The position numbers and the translations under genes are program-made. A DNA stretch of 64,000 nt, from contig NC_068339.1 in NCBI RefSeq assembly GCF_014633365.1, positions 30,761,316 to 30,825,315 on the forward strand, written 5' to 3'. This DNA is from Diospyros lotus. Its lineage: Eukaryota > Streptophyta > Magnoliopsida > Ericales > Ebenaceae. The stretch's first letter is position 1, and each line of letters opens with the position of its first letter. Under the pieces are notes generated by a model. That model saw only the letters and a program-made list of their open reading frames with translations, made no database searches and was not told where the DNA came from. Positions 22,115 to 32,866 of the stretch are shown one piece after another.

Positions 22115-23539
22115 GTGGTGGCTGACCATTTGTCAAGGATTCCAAGTCAAGATCTCACACAATTTGATGAACCAATTCATGACAATTTCCCTGATGAGCA
22201 ACTGTTTAAAGTGAATGTTATTCGTGCATCATCTGTTGTCCCTTGGTATGCCGACATTGCGAACTACCTGGCAACTGGTCTGATCCCAGACCATTGGAGT
22301 AAGCAAGATAGGCATAAATTCTTCAAAAAAGTCAGAACCTTCTTTTGGGATGAGCCCTACCTCTTCAAGTATTGTCCTGACCAAATCATCCGTAGATGCA
22401 TACCCGATCATGAGCAACAAAGTGTCATCAATTTCAGTCATACTCTTGCATGTGGAGGCCATTTTTCTGTCAAGAAAACAGTTGCAAAAATTTTTCAGAG
22501 TGGATTTTATTGGCTGACACTGTTCAAGGATGTGTACAAGTTCTGTTCAAATTGCGATCGATGTCAAAGGTTAGGAAGTCTGTCAAGGAGAAACATGATG
22601 CCATTACATCCGATCCAAGTGTTAGAAGTTTTTGACTGTTGGGGTATGGATTTTATGGGCCCATTTGTCAATTCATTTGGTCATGAATATATCTTACTTG
22701 CTGTTGACTATGTGTCCAAATGGGTAGAAGCAATCCCGGCCAGAACAAATGACCATAGGACTGTCGTGAAATTTTTGAAAGAAAACATATTCAGTCGATT
22801 TGGGATGCCACGAGCAATCATCAGTGATGGGGGTTCCCATTTTTGTAATAAAGTTGTGGCAGGATTAATGAAGAAATATGGTGTACTGCATAAGGTTGCA
22901 ACACCATACCATCCCCAAACCAATGGTCAAGCCGAGCTAGCCAATAGGGAGATTAAGCGCATATTGGAAAAAACTGTTGCTGCTAATCGTAAGGATTGGT
23001 CCTTAAGACTAGTAGACGCTCTTTGGGCGTACAGGACAGCTTACAAAACAATTTTGGGAATGTCTCCCTATAGGCTAGTATACGGTAAATCTTGTCATCT
23101 GCCGGTGGAAATTGAGCATAAAGCATATTGGGCAATTCATAAGATCAACAAGAGTCTAACTGAAGCAGGCTTATCCAGGAAGCTCCAATTGAATGAACTT
23201 GAAGAAATTCGGAATGAAGCATTTGAAAATGCACGATTGGCCAAGGTTCGCATGAAAGAGTTACATGATCGGCACATCATTCGAAAAAGCTTTCAGGTAG
23301 GGCAACGGGTACTCTTGTATGATTCTCGATTGCATCTATTCCCAGGAAAATTGAAGTCTCGATGGGTCGGCCCCTTTGTAATCAAGTCCATCTCAAGATA
23401 TGGGGCATTTGAGATAGAAAATCCGGAGTCAGGACAGCTTCTAGCAGTCAATGGTCATAGGTTGAAACCATACCAGGGTAGTGTTGAGGAGAATGAAGGA
23501 GTTGTGGATTTGGATGATCCATCATCATCTGATGAGTAG
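22115..23539 (+). CDS. Athila integrase
   Basis: This is a 474-aa open frame. The first residues (VADHLSRI) are the end of the RNase H region. The HHCC zinc domain has His109, His116, Cys147 and Cys150. The catalytic triad is present as Asp179 (GMDFMGPF), Asp238 (ISDGGSHF) and Glu274 ([10 protein letters not shown]), a D-D-35-E arrangement. The C-terminal region carries the Athila signature ([30 protein letters not shown]) and ends with [18 protein letters not shown]. The enzyme inserts the cDNA into host DNA. This domain alone looks intact, but it lies behind two upstream stops in the same frame, so this copy would not express it from the genomic RNA. Confidence 0.85.
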   Translation: MVADHLSRIPSQDLTQFDEPIHDNFPDEQLFKVNVIRASSVVPWYADIANYLATGLIPDHWSKQDRHKFFKKVRTFFWDEPYLFKYCPDQIIRRCIPDHEQQSVINFSHTLACGGHFSVKKTVAKIFQSGFYWLTLFKDVYKFCSNCDRCQRLGSLSRRNMMPLHPIQVLEVFDCWGMDFMGPFVNSFGHEYILLAVDYVSKWVEAIPARTNDHRTVVKFLKENIFSRFGMPRAIISDGGSHFCNKVVAGLMKKYGVLHKVATPYHPQTNGQAELANREIKRILEKTVAANRKDWSLRLVDALWAYRTAYKTILGMSPYRLVYGKSCHLPVEIEHKAYWAIHKINKSLTEAGLSRKLQLNELEEIRNEAFENARLAKVRMKELHDRHIIRKSFQVGQRVLLYDSRLHLFPGKLKSRWVGPFVIKSISRYGAFEIENPESGQLLAVNGHRLKPYQGSVEENEGVVDLDDPSSSDE

Positions 23540-24525
23540 GGAAAGTTTCCTATCGTCTGGGAATCTGACGTTAAAAGACCACCTTTCCATTTAGGTTAAA
23601 TGGATGTTTATAGATCTGAAAAAAAAAATAAAAAAATAAAAAAAATTAAATAAAAAAAAGAAAAAAATAAAATAAAATAAAATAATAAAGAAGTATATAT
23701 ATAAGTTGTTCATTTTCTGCATTACTTAATTAACTTTGATTCAAATAGTGTTTCTCTATGTGCAGTCTAAATAAATTTTTTTTGCATACGAGTTCATGCA
23801 TTGAAGACCACCAAGTATGCCTATCTTCTATCCTTTTATTGTCGATTGAGGACAATGCGCAATTAAAGTTGGGGGGTAAGGTGTACTTGATTTTATTGGT
23901 GTTTAAAATTGATCCATTGTGCAAATAATTTTGTTAGACTCGATAATATTGTCTTGTGTGGTATGTATGATTTTATTGGGCCCCTAAAAGATTTTATTGG
24001 GCCCCTAAAACAAAACATTTATTAAAAAAAATCAAAAAAAAAATAATTAATAATAATAATAAGAATAAGAATAAAAAAAATTAAAAAAAAATAATAAAAT
24101 AATAATAAAAAAAAATTTGAATTGAGAGAGACAGAATTGACGCTGGTGGTAGCTATCTTTTCTTGGGCAGTGCAATCACACTGCCCTATAAAGGATAAGG
24201 CACACTGCCAAATGTTGAAAAATGAGGCACCAAGCGTTGAAAAAGAGACGACAAGCCTGACCCTGTAATTGTGGCATGCCTCGAGCCGAGTGTAAAATAG
24301 TGATGGTCATTGCTCTATAAGAGACTCCATATCTGTATAAGGCAAGCCACCCTTCTTGAGCTCAGTCTTCTCTCCTTTGTGTTATTCTCCGATCAGGTAC
24401 TCTCATCCCTTTTGTAAAGTTTATAGTTCTTTACTTTCTTCTTAGTATAGTTAAAAAAAAAAAAAAAAATAGATCTTTATCTCTCAAAAATTCATAAGTA
24501 CTATCCATCTCTCCCGCAGAATGAT
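23540..24525 (+). other. Non-coding stretch after Athila integrase, with an internal polypurine-like tract
   Basis: No ORF is supported here. A/T homopolymer-rich blocks lie at 23620-23690 and 24020-24120. GAGGACAATGCGCAATTAAAGTTGGGGGG at about 23849-23876 has the form of the Athila polypurine tract, although it is 3.8 kb before the LTR (shown here only for its position; the core is AAAGTTGGGGGG). GATCAG/GTACTC near 24393-24400 and TCTCCCGCAG near 24511-24520 could be a splice donor and acceptor placing a leader in front of the 162-aa ORF. Confidence 0.55.
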
Positions 24526-25014
24526 TTGAAAAAAATTTATGTTGCTAGGTGTGAAAGACTTAGGTTGTTGATGCTTAATAACATCCCTGAAGATATTCGT
24601 TGGCTGATCGAAGCAAAAGTTCGATTAGCTGGTGAAACTTCACCTAGTTTTAAGCATTTTCCAGGCTTAGGGAAGAGTAGTTTTGCGAAGAAAAGAAGAG
24701 CGAAAAGAGTGAATGGTTGTTACAAATGTGCTCGATGGACCTGTAACACACGATGCAAATCTGTGGGGTTTACGTCCATAAATCGAGAAGATAAAATTAG
24801 TTTCATAAAGGATGGACTGAGTAAGGAGTCTTTGGATGATATCCGATTGACTCTTAAGACGCATCCATGTGGAATAGTGCAAAGAGAACTTCTTGCTTTA
24901 TGGACCCAGTTCAGAAGTGACCACCAACGCTATAGTCTTGGGAATCTGACTAAAAACGACCTTGTTTGCCAATCTATAAGAAAATTGGATGGGAAGCTTA
25001 TCCCTGCTTCATAG
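24526..25014 (+). CDS. 162-aa protein of unknown family in the Athila 3' region
   Basis: I do not recognise this family. The frame is intact. Visible features are an amphipathic N-terminus (residues 1-30), a basic patch KKRRAKR (55-61) that could be a nuclear or RNA-binding signal, and a Cys motif C65-X2-C68-X4-C73-X3-C77 that could bind zinc. A hydrophilic C-terminal half follows, with THPCGIVQRELLALW in it. There is no signal peptide or membrane segment, so it is not an envelope-like protein. The Met at 24526 lies 5 bases after a possible splice acceptor (CCCGCAG at 24514-24520). It sits between integrase and the LOG ORF, so it may be an accessory retroelement protein or part of the same captured segment. 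Confidence 0.55.
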   Translation: MKKIYVARCERLRLLMLNNIPEDIRWLIEAKVRLAGETSPSFKHFPGLGKSSFAKKRRAKRVNGCYKCARWTCNTRCKSVGFTSINREDKISFIKDGLSKESLDDIRLTLKTHPCGIVQRELLALWTQFRSDHQRYSLGNLTKNDLVCQSIRKLDGKLIPAS

Positions 25015-25181
25015 AAAGTGTTTAAGCCGTTCCTGGAGGTAAAACCAGAGGAAGATGTGAGCCACAATCACAACTACTTATACATACGCATGATTTTTGT
25101 TTGTATTTATTTCTTGTTGAATTGTTGTATAGCTACTTTTGATCGCCAAACTTCTTTTCAGGACATACAAAAGGAACAAAC

Positions 25182-25841
25182 ATGGAAGGCCAGTTAGTTC
25201 GTCGAATCAATACCATATGTGTACTTTGTGGCTCTCAACTTGGGAGCGATATTTGTTACGCACTTGCAGCGAGCGAACTTGGTAAAAAATTAGGAAAGAA
25301 AAAAATTAATTTGGTATATGGAGGGGGAAGTCGTGGATTGAATGGTTATGTTTCACAAGCTGTACATCTTGGAAATTCATCTGTGGTAGGTATAATGCCA
25401 ATCCCTTTAGCTGAACCACATATTTCCGAGATTACGCGCGGTCAACTTATAGAAACGACTTCTATGTCTGAGCGCATGGCTTGTAAGATTTATCAGTCAG
25501 ATGCCTTCATTGCTTTACTAGGAGGTTTTGGAACACTTGAAGAAATCTTTTGTATAATCTCCTGGGCCAAGAGTAATCTCCATACCAAACCCATTGGACT
25601 TTTAAATGTTAACCATTTTTTCGATGGGTTACTCTCTTTTCTTGATCAGGCTGTGGACCAACAGTTCATTTCTCGTTCAGCAAGAAAGATTCTCATTTCT
25701 GCATCCACCATTGATAAGCTGCTAGAGAAATTACATGCTTATGTTCCACAGTACGATCCTCATGAGCCTCGGATAGACTGGTCTAAGGCAATTAGTAACA
25801 AGCGCCAAAGAGGTCCGATTAATTTAGATTTATCACTGTGA
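25182..25841 (+). CDS. LOG: LOG-like cytokinin riboside 5'-monophosphate phosphoribohydrolase captured in a retrotransposon
   Basis: This 219-aa intact frame is the usual length for plant LONELY GUY proteins (PF03641). LOG enzymes release free cytokinin bases from their nucleotides in one step, mainly in the cytosol and nucleus. Visible family marks are ICVLCGS (12-18), the nucleotide-binding VYGGGSRGLNGYVSQAVH (45-62), Arg98 in the MSERMACK region, and GGFGTLEE (114-121) with Glu121. Next come KPIGLLNVNHFFDGLLSFLDQAV (about 136-158) and FISRSARKILISA. Arg and Glu at these places are the catalytic pair in studied LOGs. Differences are Leu113 for the usual Pro in the PGG motif and a changed R-K-X-X-M segment (RMACK), so activity is uncertain. 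No intron is present although plant LOG genes have several. GAG/GTAAAA (25039) and TTTTCAG/GAC (25162) could be an intron ending just before the start codon. Confidence 0.85.
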   Translation: MEGQLVRRINTICVLCGSQLGSDICYALAASELGKKLGKKKINLVYGGGSRGLNGYVSQAVHLGNSSVVGIMPIPLAEPHISEITRGQLIETTSMSERMACKIYQSDAFIALLGGFGTLEEIFCIISWAKSNLHTKPIGLLNVNHFFDGLLSFLDQAVDQQFISRSARKILISASTIDKLLEKLHAYVPQYDPHEPRIDWSKAISNKRQRGPINLDLSL

Positions 25842-25855
25842 GAAATGCTCTTTAT

Positions 25856-26042
25856 TAAGATGGCTGAGTAAGGAGTACTTTTTGTACTCTTGAGACGCAT
25901 CTAGTTATTATACAACTTGCAGGATTTTTCTTGGTTGTGTTCTTAAAAAAAAAAAAACAAAAACAAAACTGTGGAATGTTGTTAGCAAAGTCTTTGATAA
26001 GATGGCTGAGTAAGGAGTACTTTTTGTACTCTTGAGACGCAT
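25856..26042 (+). repeat. Duplicated 45-bp hairpin-forming sequence after the LOG ORF
   Basis: AAGATGGCTGAGTAAGGAGT...TTGAGACGCAT occurs twice, at about 25858-25902 and 25998-26042, with no visible mismatch over about 45 bases. Each copy contains the inverted repeat GAGTAC-TTTTT-GTACTC. The first starts about 17 bases after the LOG stop codon. It may be a 3'-end or RNA-structure signal, or a chance duplication. Confidence 0.75.
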
Positions 26043-27667
26043 TTTGCTTATCTTATGACTTGCATGAAATTTTTATTTTGGTGCGAAAATATAAATATAT
26101 ATATATGGTGTGCTCATTTGTTGTTTAAGTTTTAGCAGTTCACAGCAAATCTATAGACTTGTGGAGTTACAGGTATTCCTAACAACCCTGATTTATTACT
26201 GCAATTCAAGTTGGGGGGTGTAAGGTCTAGTCATGAATCATCTGGTTTATATTTAATTGTGAGTTTGTAATTACTAGTTTGTAGTCTTGTGGGAATTGAT
26301 TATCTTTATCTGCTCTTATAAAAAAAAAATTATTATGTGTTTTAAATAATGCTATTCCTAAAGCTTTAAAGTTATGCACTGATAGCCGGTTAAGTTTGCA
26401 ATACGAAACATGAATGCATTGATTTCTCATTTGAAAACGTTTATGCATGAGAATAAGTAATTTACATTCATCAGGGATTCAAAATTTAGAAATTGGTTAT
26501 CGGTCATAAAGTCAAAGGTAACAGTAATTAGCTGATTAGTACACTGTATGATCACTCAACAGAAGTGGAGACTATTACCCAAGTGAGTGTTTGAGCCTAA
26601 TAACCGCTAATTCTAAGTGAAATAACACTTACTCTAAATATGCTTCATTGTTTATCTTATCTTTTCAATGGCTTCAAAACATCAATTTGCTTTGAATGTC
26701 TAGTATGATAGCGGATAAGTTTAACTGGTTTCAAACTCTGAATTAAATGACTGAGTATCATCGTTTTGTAGAAGTATGATAGAGGGATCAATTTCTTTCA
26801 TTTTGGGCTTACTAACTTTTTTTTCTTTCTTTACATTAATCTCATTTGCTATCCCATTTGAGCCATTTGTAGTACAATTTCTTTCATTACCCTCGTTTAA
26901 CCCATAACCATATGAATTTTATCCAACCTGGTGTGATTTTGGGAATTAGTCTGTTTATCTATTTTCATATTTAAAAAGAAAAAGAAAAAAAAGAAAAAAA
27001 AAGAGAAAAAAAAAAAGAAGAAGAAAAAAAAAGTGAAAAAAATGGGGCAAATTCTCTTAGTTATTCAGCATAACTGTTTCAAAATGAATGCTAAAAAAAA
27101 AAAAAAATCCCGACACACCCTTTGCACACTCTACCTTTTCTTTGACAACCCGTATTAACCTTATAGCCCCATTACAACCCAGTCTGGTCCCTTTTGATGC
27201 TATAAATCATGTGATCTCAGAATTCGAGTTTGGAGTTGGGAATCATGTTTAAATTCAGAAGTTACTCATCTAGAGCATTATTCCAATCATGAAGCTATGT
27301 TAATTTCCTTGTTCTTTCATGAAAATACGTTCCTTGTATTTGGGATGGCACCTAGTTTTGAACTTGTTCTGCATTTACTCTTATAACGGTGCACCCCCTT
27401 GTGTGTACACTTGAGGAATCCTTTTTATTGGACAGAAAATCCACAGTAAGATTTGAAGTCAAAACTTCGAGGGACTAAGTCTGTGTGTTGGTTATCCTAA
27501 TTTCCATTCCTGAGATTGTATGACCTTTAACCAAAAATCTGATTTAGAATGCTAAATTATTTATTTAATTTTATGCATTTCAGTTTCGAATTTGAAATTT
27601 TTACATTCATACAGTTATTAAAGCTTGGCATGTGTATAGTCTGATTGCTAAGGGACTAGCAATGTTT
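26043..27667 (+). other. Non-coding 3' region of Athila between LOG and the polypurine tract
   Basis: No ORF longer than about 70 codons is credible here. It holds a second polypurine-like tract (CAAGTTGGGGGGTG, 26207-26220), A-rich blocks (26970-27040, 27092-27107) and otherwise mixed sequence. The last part (27100-27667) is ordinary AT-rich 3' untranslated DNA. No env-like protein with membrane segments is present. Confidence 0.6.
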
Positions 27668-27679
27668 AAGTTGGGGGTA
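27668..27679 (+). other. Polypurine tract of the Athila element
   Basis: AAGTTGGGGGTA lies directly before the TG of the 3' LTR, the place where plus-strand cDNA priming occurs. Very similar runs lie at 23865-23876 and 26207-26220. Confidence 0.8.
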
Positions 27680-29669
27680 TGATTAGTGGTTAATTTTGTA
27701 AAAATTTTGTTATAATTATACCCTTCTTTTGATCTTAAAAATGGCTTAAATTAGATATTAATATATATTTTATGGTTATATGCAACTTTAAATTGAAAGA
27801 TGAATGAAATGAAGTTCTAAAGTAAATAATAATAATATATAAAATTATATATAATACATATACATCATTATATGCATGCATGTAATATATATATATATAT
27901 AATATAATCTAATATATATGTGTGCCATGTGTAATACATATATATAATATATAATTTATTAATAACATTAAATTATTTTTTTTTAGGCATGAAGAATTCA
28001 AGCCCATGAAGAATTTAAAGTCCATGAAGAATTCAAATCCATGAAGAAATCAAACCCATGAAGAATTCAAGTCCATGAAGAAATCAAACCCATGAAGAAA
28101 TCAAACCCATGAAAAATTAGAGTCCATGAAGAATTAAAGCCCATGAAGAATTAAAGCCCAATTTGAGCAACCCATGGAAGATATTATTTGGAGAAAGCTC
28201 AAGGATTATTTTTAATCCTAATGAAGATTAAAAAATCAATTTATAGAAATCTATTTTTATTTTTTATGTGAGAGCTTTATTAGGTGTGTTTTTTAGCTAA
28301 AATCCATTTAACTATTAGGTGGATATTATAGCTAAAATCCATTTAACTTTATGAGTGCTTTATTAGGTATGTATTTTAGCTAAAATCCATTTAATATTAG
28401 GTGTGTATTATAACTAAAATCCATTTAACTTTAAGTGTGTGAGTGCCCATTAGATATAATTATGTCTAATTGAATAATTGAAATTGTGTGGTTTGTATTG
28501 CAACTTGTGGCCTATAAATAGCTCGCTTGATTGCATTTGTAAGTGTGATTATTATTCTTGAATCAAAGTTTAGTTGTTTCCTTATAATTCTCTCTTTGAG
28601 AATTGTTCTTGTTCTTTCCCATTTTCTTTAGTATTCTCTCTTGTGATCTTACTTCCTTCCTTTCTTCTTTTAAATTCTTATGTCATTTATTATTACTTTA
28701 TTATTCACCGCCTAAATGGCCGGTTAATTTGTGCCTTTAAATTTCTGCAATTTTAATTCTTGTTATTTAATTATCCACCGTCTAAATGGCCGGTTAGTTT
28801 ATGCCTTTAAAATTTCTTATCATTTAAATTCTGTTATTTAAATTACGTCGTTTAAATTCATGTCAATTAACTTTTAAATGGAAATGAGTAGCTAAATCTA
28901 ATCTTGGGTTAAGGCAAGGACAGTGTCCAACGCCAATGATTCCCAAAGAAAGCTGCGCTTTAAATAAGTAACATTAATTTAAATTTCAGTATGAGTGTAT
29001 CTTAATTATTGAGAAATCACTAGGTTTGGATTGGAGCGTAAGCCTAACTTAGAGCTTTCATGCCATGTATGAGAGTTACTAGAACTGGAAACGCTATCAT
29101 ACCCAAACCCGGATGATTAATTTAGTTGTTTTGTGTATTAATTGCAATTGGATTTATGGTGGTTGCTTAAATTAGAATCCCCCATATCATGTATGGGGAT
29201 TGCTTAACCAAGAACTATCATCATCTCTAATTGCATTTAATAACAAACCCTCATATCTGAAATTAAATTAATGTTGCTAATCTTTTATGCTAAAATTTGG
29301 GAATCAACGGGTTGGCACTGAAATTGTCTTAACTCAAGTACTATCCAATTTTATATTCTCACTTAAAGTATTTATTTCAATTACTAGTATTAATTTATTT
29401 CCTAGTATCTGTTGTTTAAAAAACCATAAAAAACCTTGTTGCCAATTTGTCCAAATGCGTGTGTGCTTGTGTGATATTCTTTTTATTTTGCCATAAATAA
29501 ATCTCTCAGTGGACGACCTGGACTCATTCAGAAAATAAAAATTTAAGTTTGGACTACAACTGCACTCGTACACTGACGAGTATAAACCTCTCACCTAAAT
29601 AAAGAAAAAAATATAAAATTTTTATTGTGTTTTGTTTTGTGTTTTAATTGCAGGGTGGGAGTGCAGCCA
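27680..29669 (+). repeat. 3' LTR of the Athila element (1990 bp)
   Basis: It starts TGATTAGTGGTTAATTTTG and ends GGGAGTGCAGCCA, followed by TSD GACAT. Compared with the 5' LTR it has one fewer 17-bp unit and only scattered substitutions. Its TATA box is at 28512-28521. Confidence 0.92.
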
Positions 29670-29674
29670 GACAT

Positions 29675-30959
29675 CGAGAACTCCAAATCCAAATATTTTT
29701 TTACAAGACCTAGATCTCGATTTTAGAGGAATTTAGCAATTTTTTTCATAATTTTTGGAGCCTGAACGCGCCCGCACTAGCCCAAACAAGATGGCTCACG
29801 CACGCCCACTCACGGGGCCCAGCTGGCGCGTGTGCCCCACGCGCAGGTCGTCTTCTTCCTCCAGCTCGCCGAACTGGTGCGCTGCCTTCGGTTTAATGGC
29901 CATATCTCCTTCACCCGACCTTCGATTGACCCCCATTTGAACCTACGACTTTCTCTTTTCATCCTCTACAAGATGATACCAAAAAATCCCACAAACCGAG
30001 CCATTTTCAGACTGCAATAGCACGTTTTTTGGCGAAGCTCATTTTTCTAATGAGGCTTCGAATCTCACTCATCTCTCAACAAAAATGACTCAAATTGCAC
30101 AGAAATGAAGCTTAGGACATGGGCAACAAAAGCCCCTTATCCGATTCTCCCAATTTATTCTCAAACTTACGGATCTAAGAAATTAATTTTCTTCCTCTTC
30201 TGGGCCATCTCTATTTATAGGCGACCATGGGCTTCCAAACGCTCTAAGCTTGCTAAACCGACTCCTCTAAGGCTTCTATCGCCCTTGGATCGACCCAATT
30301 GCTACAAAAACCGACCATAATCATCACTTTTGAAGCTTTCAAAATTCGACCAAGAACTTGGTCGAAAATCTACAAAATCTAGCCAACCCGTGGTCCCTTG
30401 TTGGCCCAGACTCGACCCTGCTGCATCCCTGACCCATTTCCTCGAAATCCCCATGCTTAGATGAGGCTGATCGATGACCAAAATTGCTGGTCAGCCATGG
30501 CTGAAAGCTTCCAGCTTCAACTTTCAAATATTGCACTTTCACCCCCTTATTTTGTCTCTTTTGCCTTGGCTCATTTTCACAAAGCCCCTGAACTTTCCAA
30601 TATTTCCATTGAGTCTCTCAAGTCCTAAAACATTCATTTGACCCTTGAGAATTCTGAAAAAATATCCTTTCGGCCTCCCTCTAGCAATTTCCAAAAATTG
30701 CACTTAGGCCTAAATCTTCGTTTTGGCTTCAAACCTTCTTGTTTCTTCTTGAAAGCTCTGAAGGGTTGTTCCTCATGAAAAATCAAAGCCTCCTCAAGCT
30801 TCCTTTGACTTTCGAGAAGTCTCCTATAAAGATTCAATTTTGCAGCCTAATTGGTAGTTGCCTCTTTGCTATATCGAAAACTGTTCCCGATCTCATTTCT
30901 TTTGACACCATAAATCCTATCTCAGGGTGCTCATTAATGCCACATAATTTTTCTTTGGC
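29675..30959 (-). repeat. Middle part of solo LTR B
   Basis: This is LTR B sequence between the Athila element and the gag-only solo LTR. It is richer in GC at 29755-29900. It carries a minus-strand TATA box (CTATAAATAG near 30205-30214) and C-rich patches. Short reading frames on both strands have no family resemblance. It rejoins 14418 on the left through GACAT and 32872 on the right through ATCTC. Confidence 0.75.
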
Positions 30960-30964
30960 ATCTC

Positions 30965-32866
30965 TGATGTTCTACCCTTGTGTTTAGTTTTGATGATGAA
31001 AAACAATATCGTGTTTTATCCCCAAGTCATGAGTCAAGTTTATGGTTTTCAACAAAAATCAATTTCAAATACTTTGTTAAAATGAAAACCAAATGATTTA
31101 TATTCTTATACATGGAGATGTGAATAAACATGTATTATGATAAAATCTCCTAAAATGTTTTTCAAATTAGCTTTGAAGTCATTGGCCAACATAGAGCTAA
31201 AATTGTTCTAAGGCAAAAAAACCAACTAGAAATTCAAATGAAAGGTTTTCAATATAAGTTTTTCATATTTTGAAACATGCATGAAAGGTTTTGGCTTGAA
31301 ACTTAATCGTATGAAAAATCCTTTAGTTCATGCATCATGTCTTGAAACTCATTTTGATATCGTTTTAATATTTTTCTAAGTCTGGAAAACTAGCACCTTA
31401 TAAGGAGACATATATGAAAATGTTTTCTTTTTAGAAAACTAACTCTCGGTAATTCAATAACTAACATTCATTAGTGATAAAATGATTTTTAACGAATTTT
31501 TCAAGAAATGAAAAGTATATATCTTGGAGGTGGTAAAATCACAAAATCCTAAGTTCCTACTAAAATCCAAATTCTACTTTTTTATTCTTATGGATTTTGA
31601 TTTTTTTTGATATTTTTATTGAATCCAAATGGGGGGTACTTTCTTATTTACATTTATGTATTAAAGTAAATGGAAGGTAAAATATAAATTAAACAAAATG
31701 AGGACATTTACTTTAAAGTAAATGTAAATATGTGGTTATGTTTTGTATTAATCAAGTGTGCTTCTACATGTTATCTGTTAAGTTTCCAGATTTTCCAAGA
31801 AGATAATCGACTATGTTGTTTAGTGCTGTCGACTATGCATAAGGATAGTCGACTATGCTTGTTTAATCTGTCGACTATATATGGCCTCTGTCGACTATAT
31901 TTCATTATGTTGACTATTGTGTAAGGATAGTCGACTATGCTATTTCATTTGTCGACTATGTTTGTTCATGAATTTCAAAATTTTCTTTGTAATTTTTTAT
32001 CTGTCGACTATGTAAAAGGATCTGTCGACTATGAGATTTTTGTGTTATAAAATAGTCAACTGTGCTTTTCTGTCTGTCGACTGTGGCTAGTTTTATTTGA
32101 TAAAATAGTCGACTAACCTATTTTCTCTGTCAACTATGTGTTTCGCAGAAAGCTTCCAACGACTATTTTTTCAAATCCCAACGACTCCAAACGGCTATAT
32201 TTCTCTTCAACTTTGTGGGACACTTATATATACATGTCATGGATGATCAAGAGAAGGCTAATGGATGGGAACGAGTTGATCTAAAGAGTTCAAATCATTT
32301 TTACTCGAAGCTTACAATCTTTGCGCTTTCACTGTTGTATTTTCTCTCCAAGGCTTTGTTCTATCATTGTAAATCCATTCAATTAAGCCTTGTTTAATCT
32401 TGAGAGACATTGTAACTAAGAGATTCATCTCTTAGATTCTCTCATATTCTATATTTCTAAATTTTTCCTAGCTTTGTGCTAGAAGACTTGCTCGTTGAAG
32501 CAAGTGGTTGTTTTTCCTAGCTAAGTGCTAGAGGGCTTGCTTGTATGAGCAAGAGGTTGTATTTCCTAGTCTTAGACTAGAGGACCTACTTGGTTTAAGT
32601 AGGGGGTTTTAGTGGATGGTTTGAAAAATCCTTAGTGAGGAGCTAAGGTAGTGGATTAGGCTTGGTTAAGCCGAACCACTATAAATCCTTGTGTTTTCTT
32701 ATGCTTGTGTACTTTGATATATTTATCATTGCTAGCATTTCATTATCCTCACTTGCATTGAATTTTTACTTTCAATTAAAAGGATTTCAAAGTTTTAAAT
32801 CAAGTTTTTAAAATAACCAATTCACCCCCCCTCTTGGTGTGTGCCATAGAACCTACTATTCTAACA
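30965..32866 (+). repeat. Solo LTR of the gag-only family (1902 bp), TSD ATCTC
   Basis: Flanks are ATCTC at 30960-30964 and 32867-32871. It begins TGATGTTCTACCCTTGTG and ends CCTACTATTCTAACA. It is the plus-strand relative of the LTR at 1800-3326, with the same GTCGAC cluster (about 31800-32135) and the end text CTTGGTGTGTGCCATAGAAC. A TATA-like run (CTTATATATACATG) lies near 32223. No internal region remains. Confidence 0.9.

Larger units (their letters stand above)
14419..29669 (+). mobile_element. Complete Athila-type Ty3/gypsy retrotransposon carrying a LOG gene, TSD GACAT
   Basis: The element is 15,251 bp, flanked by GACAT at 14414-14418 and 29670-29674. In order it has a 5' LTR, a tRNA-Asp-type primer site, gag-protease, pol (reverse transcriptase, RNase H, integrase), a 4.1-kb 3' region with two extra ORFs, a polypurine tract and a 3' LTR. 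The assignment to Athila rests on the integrase C-terminal text ([32 protein letters not shown]), the DLGAS protease and the primer site. Pol is broken by a frameshift, two stops and a solo LTR. The two LTRs are nearly identical by eye, so insertion was recent. Confidence 0.9.

Noticed and set aside
24526..25841. Athila env-like gene
   Set aside because: The two ORFs here have no signal peptide or membrane segments. One is LOG and the other a soluble basic protein.
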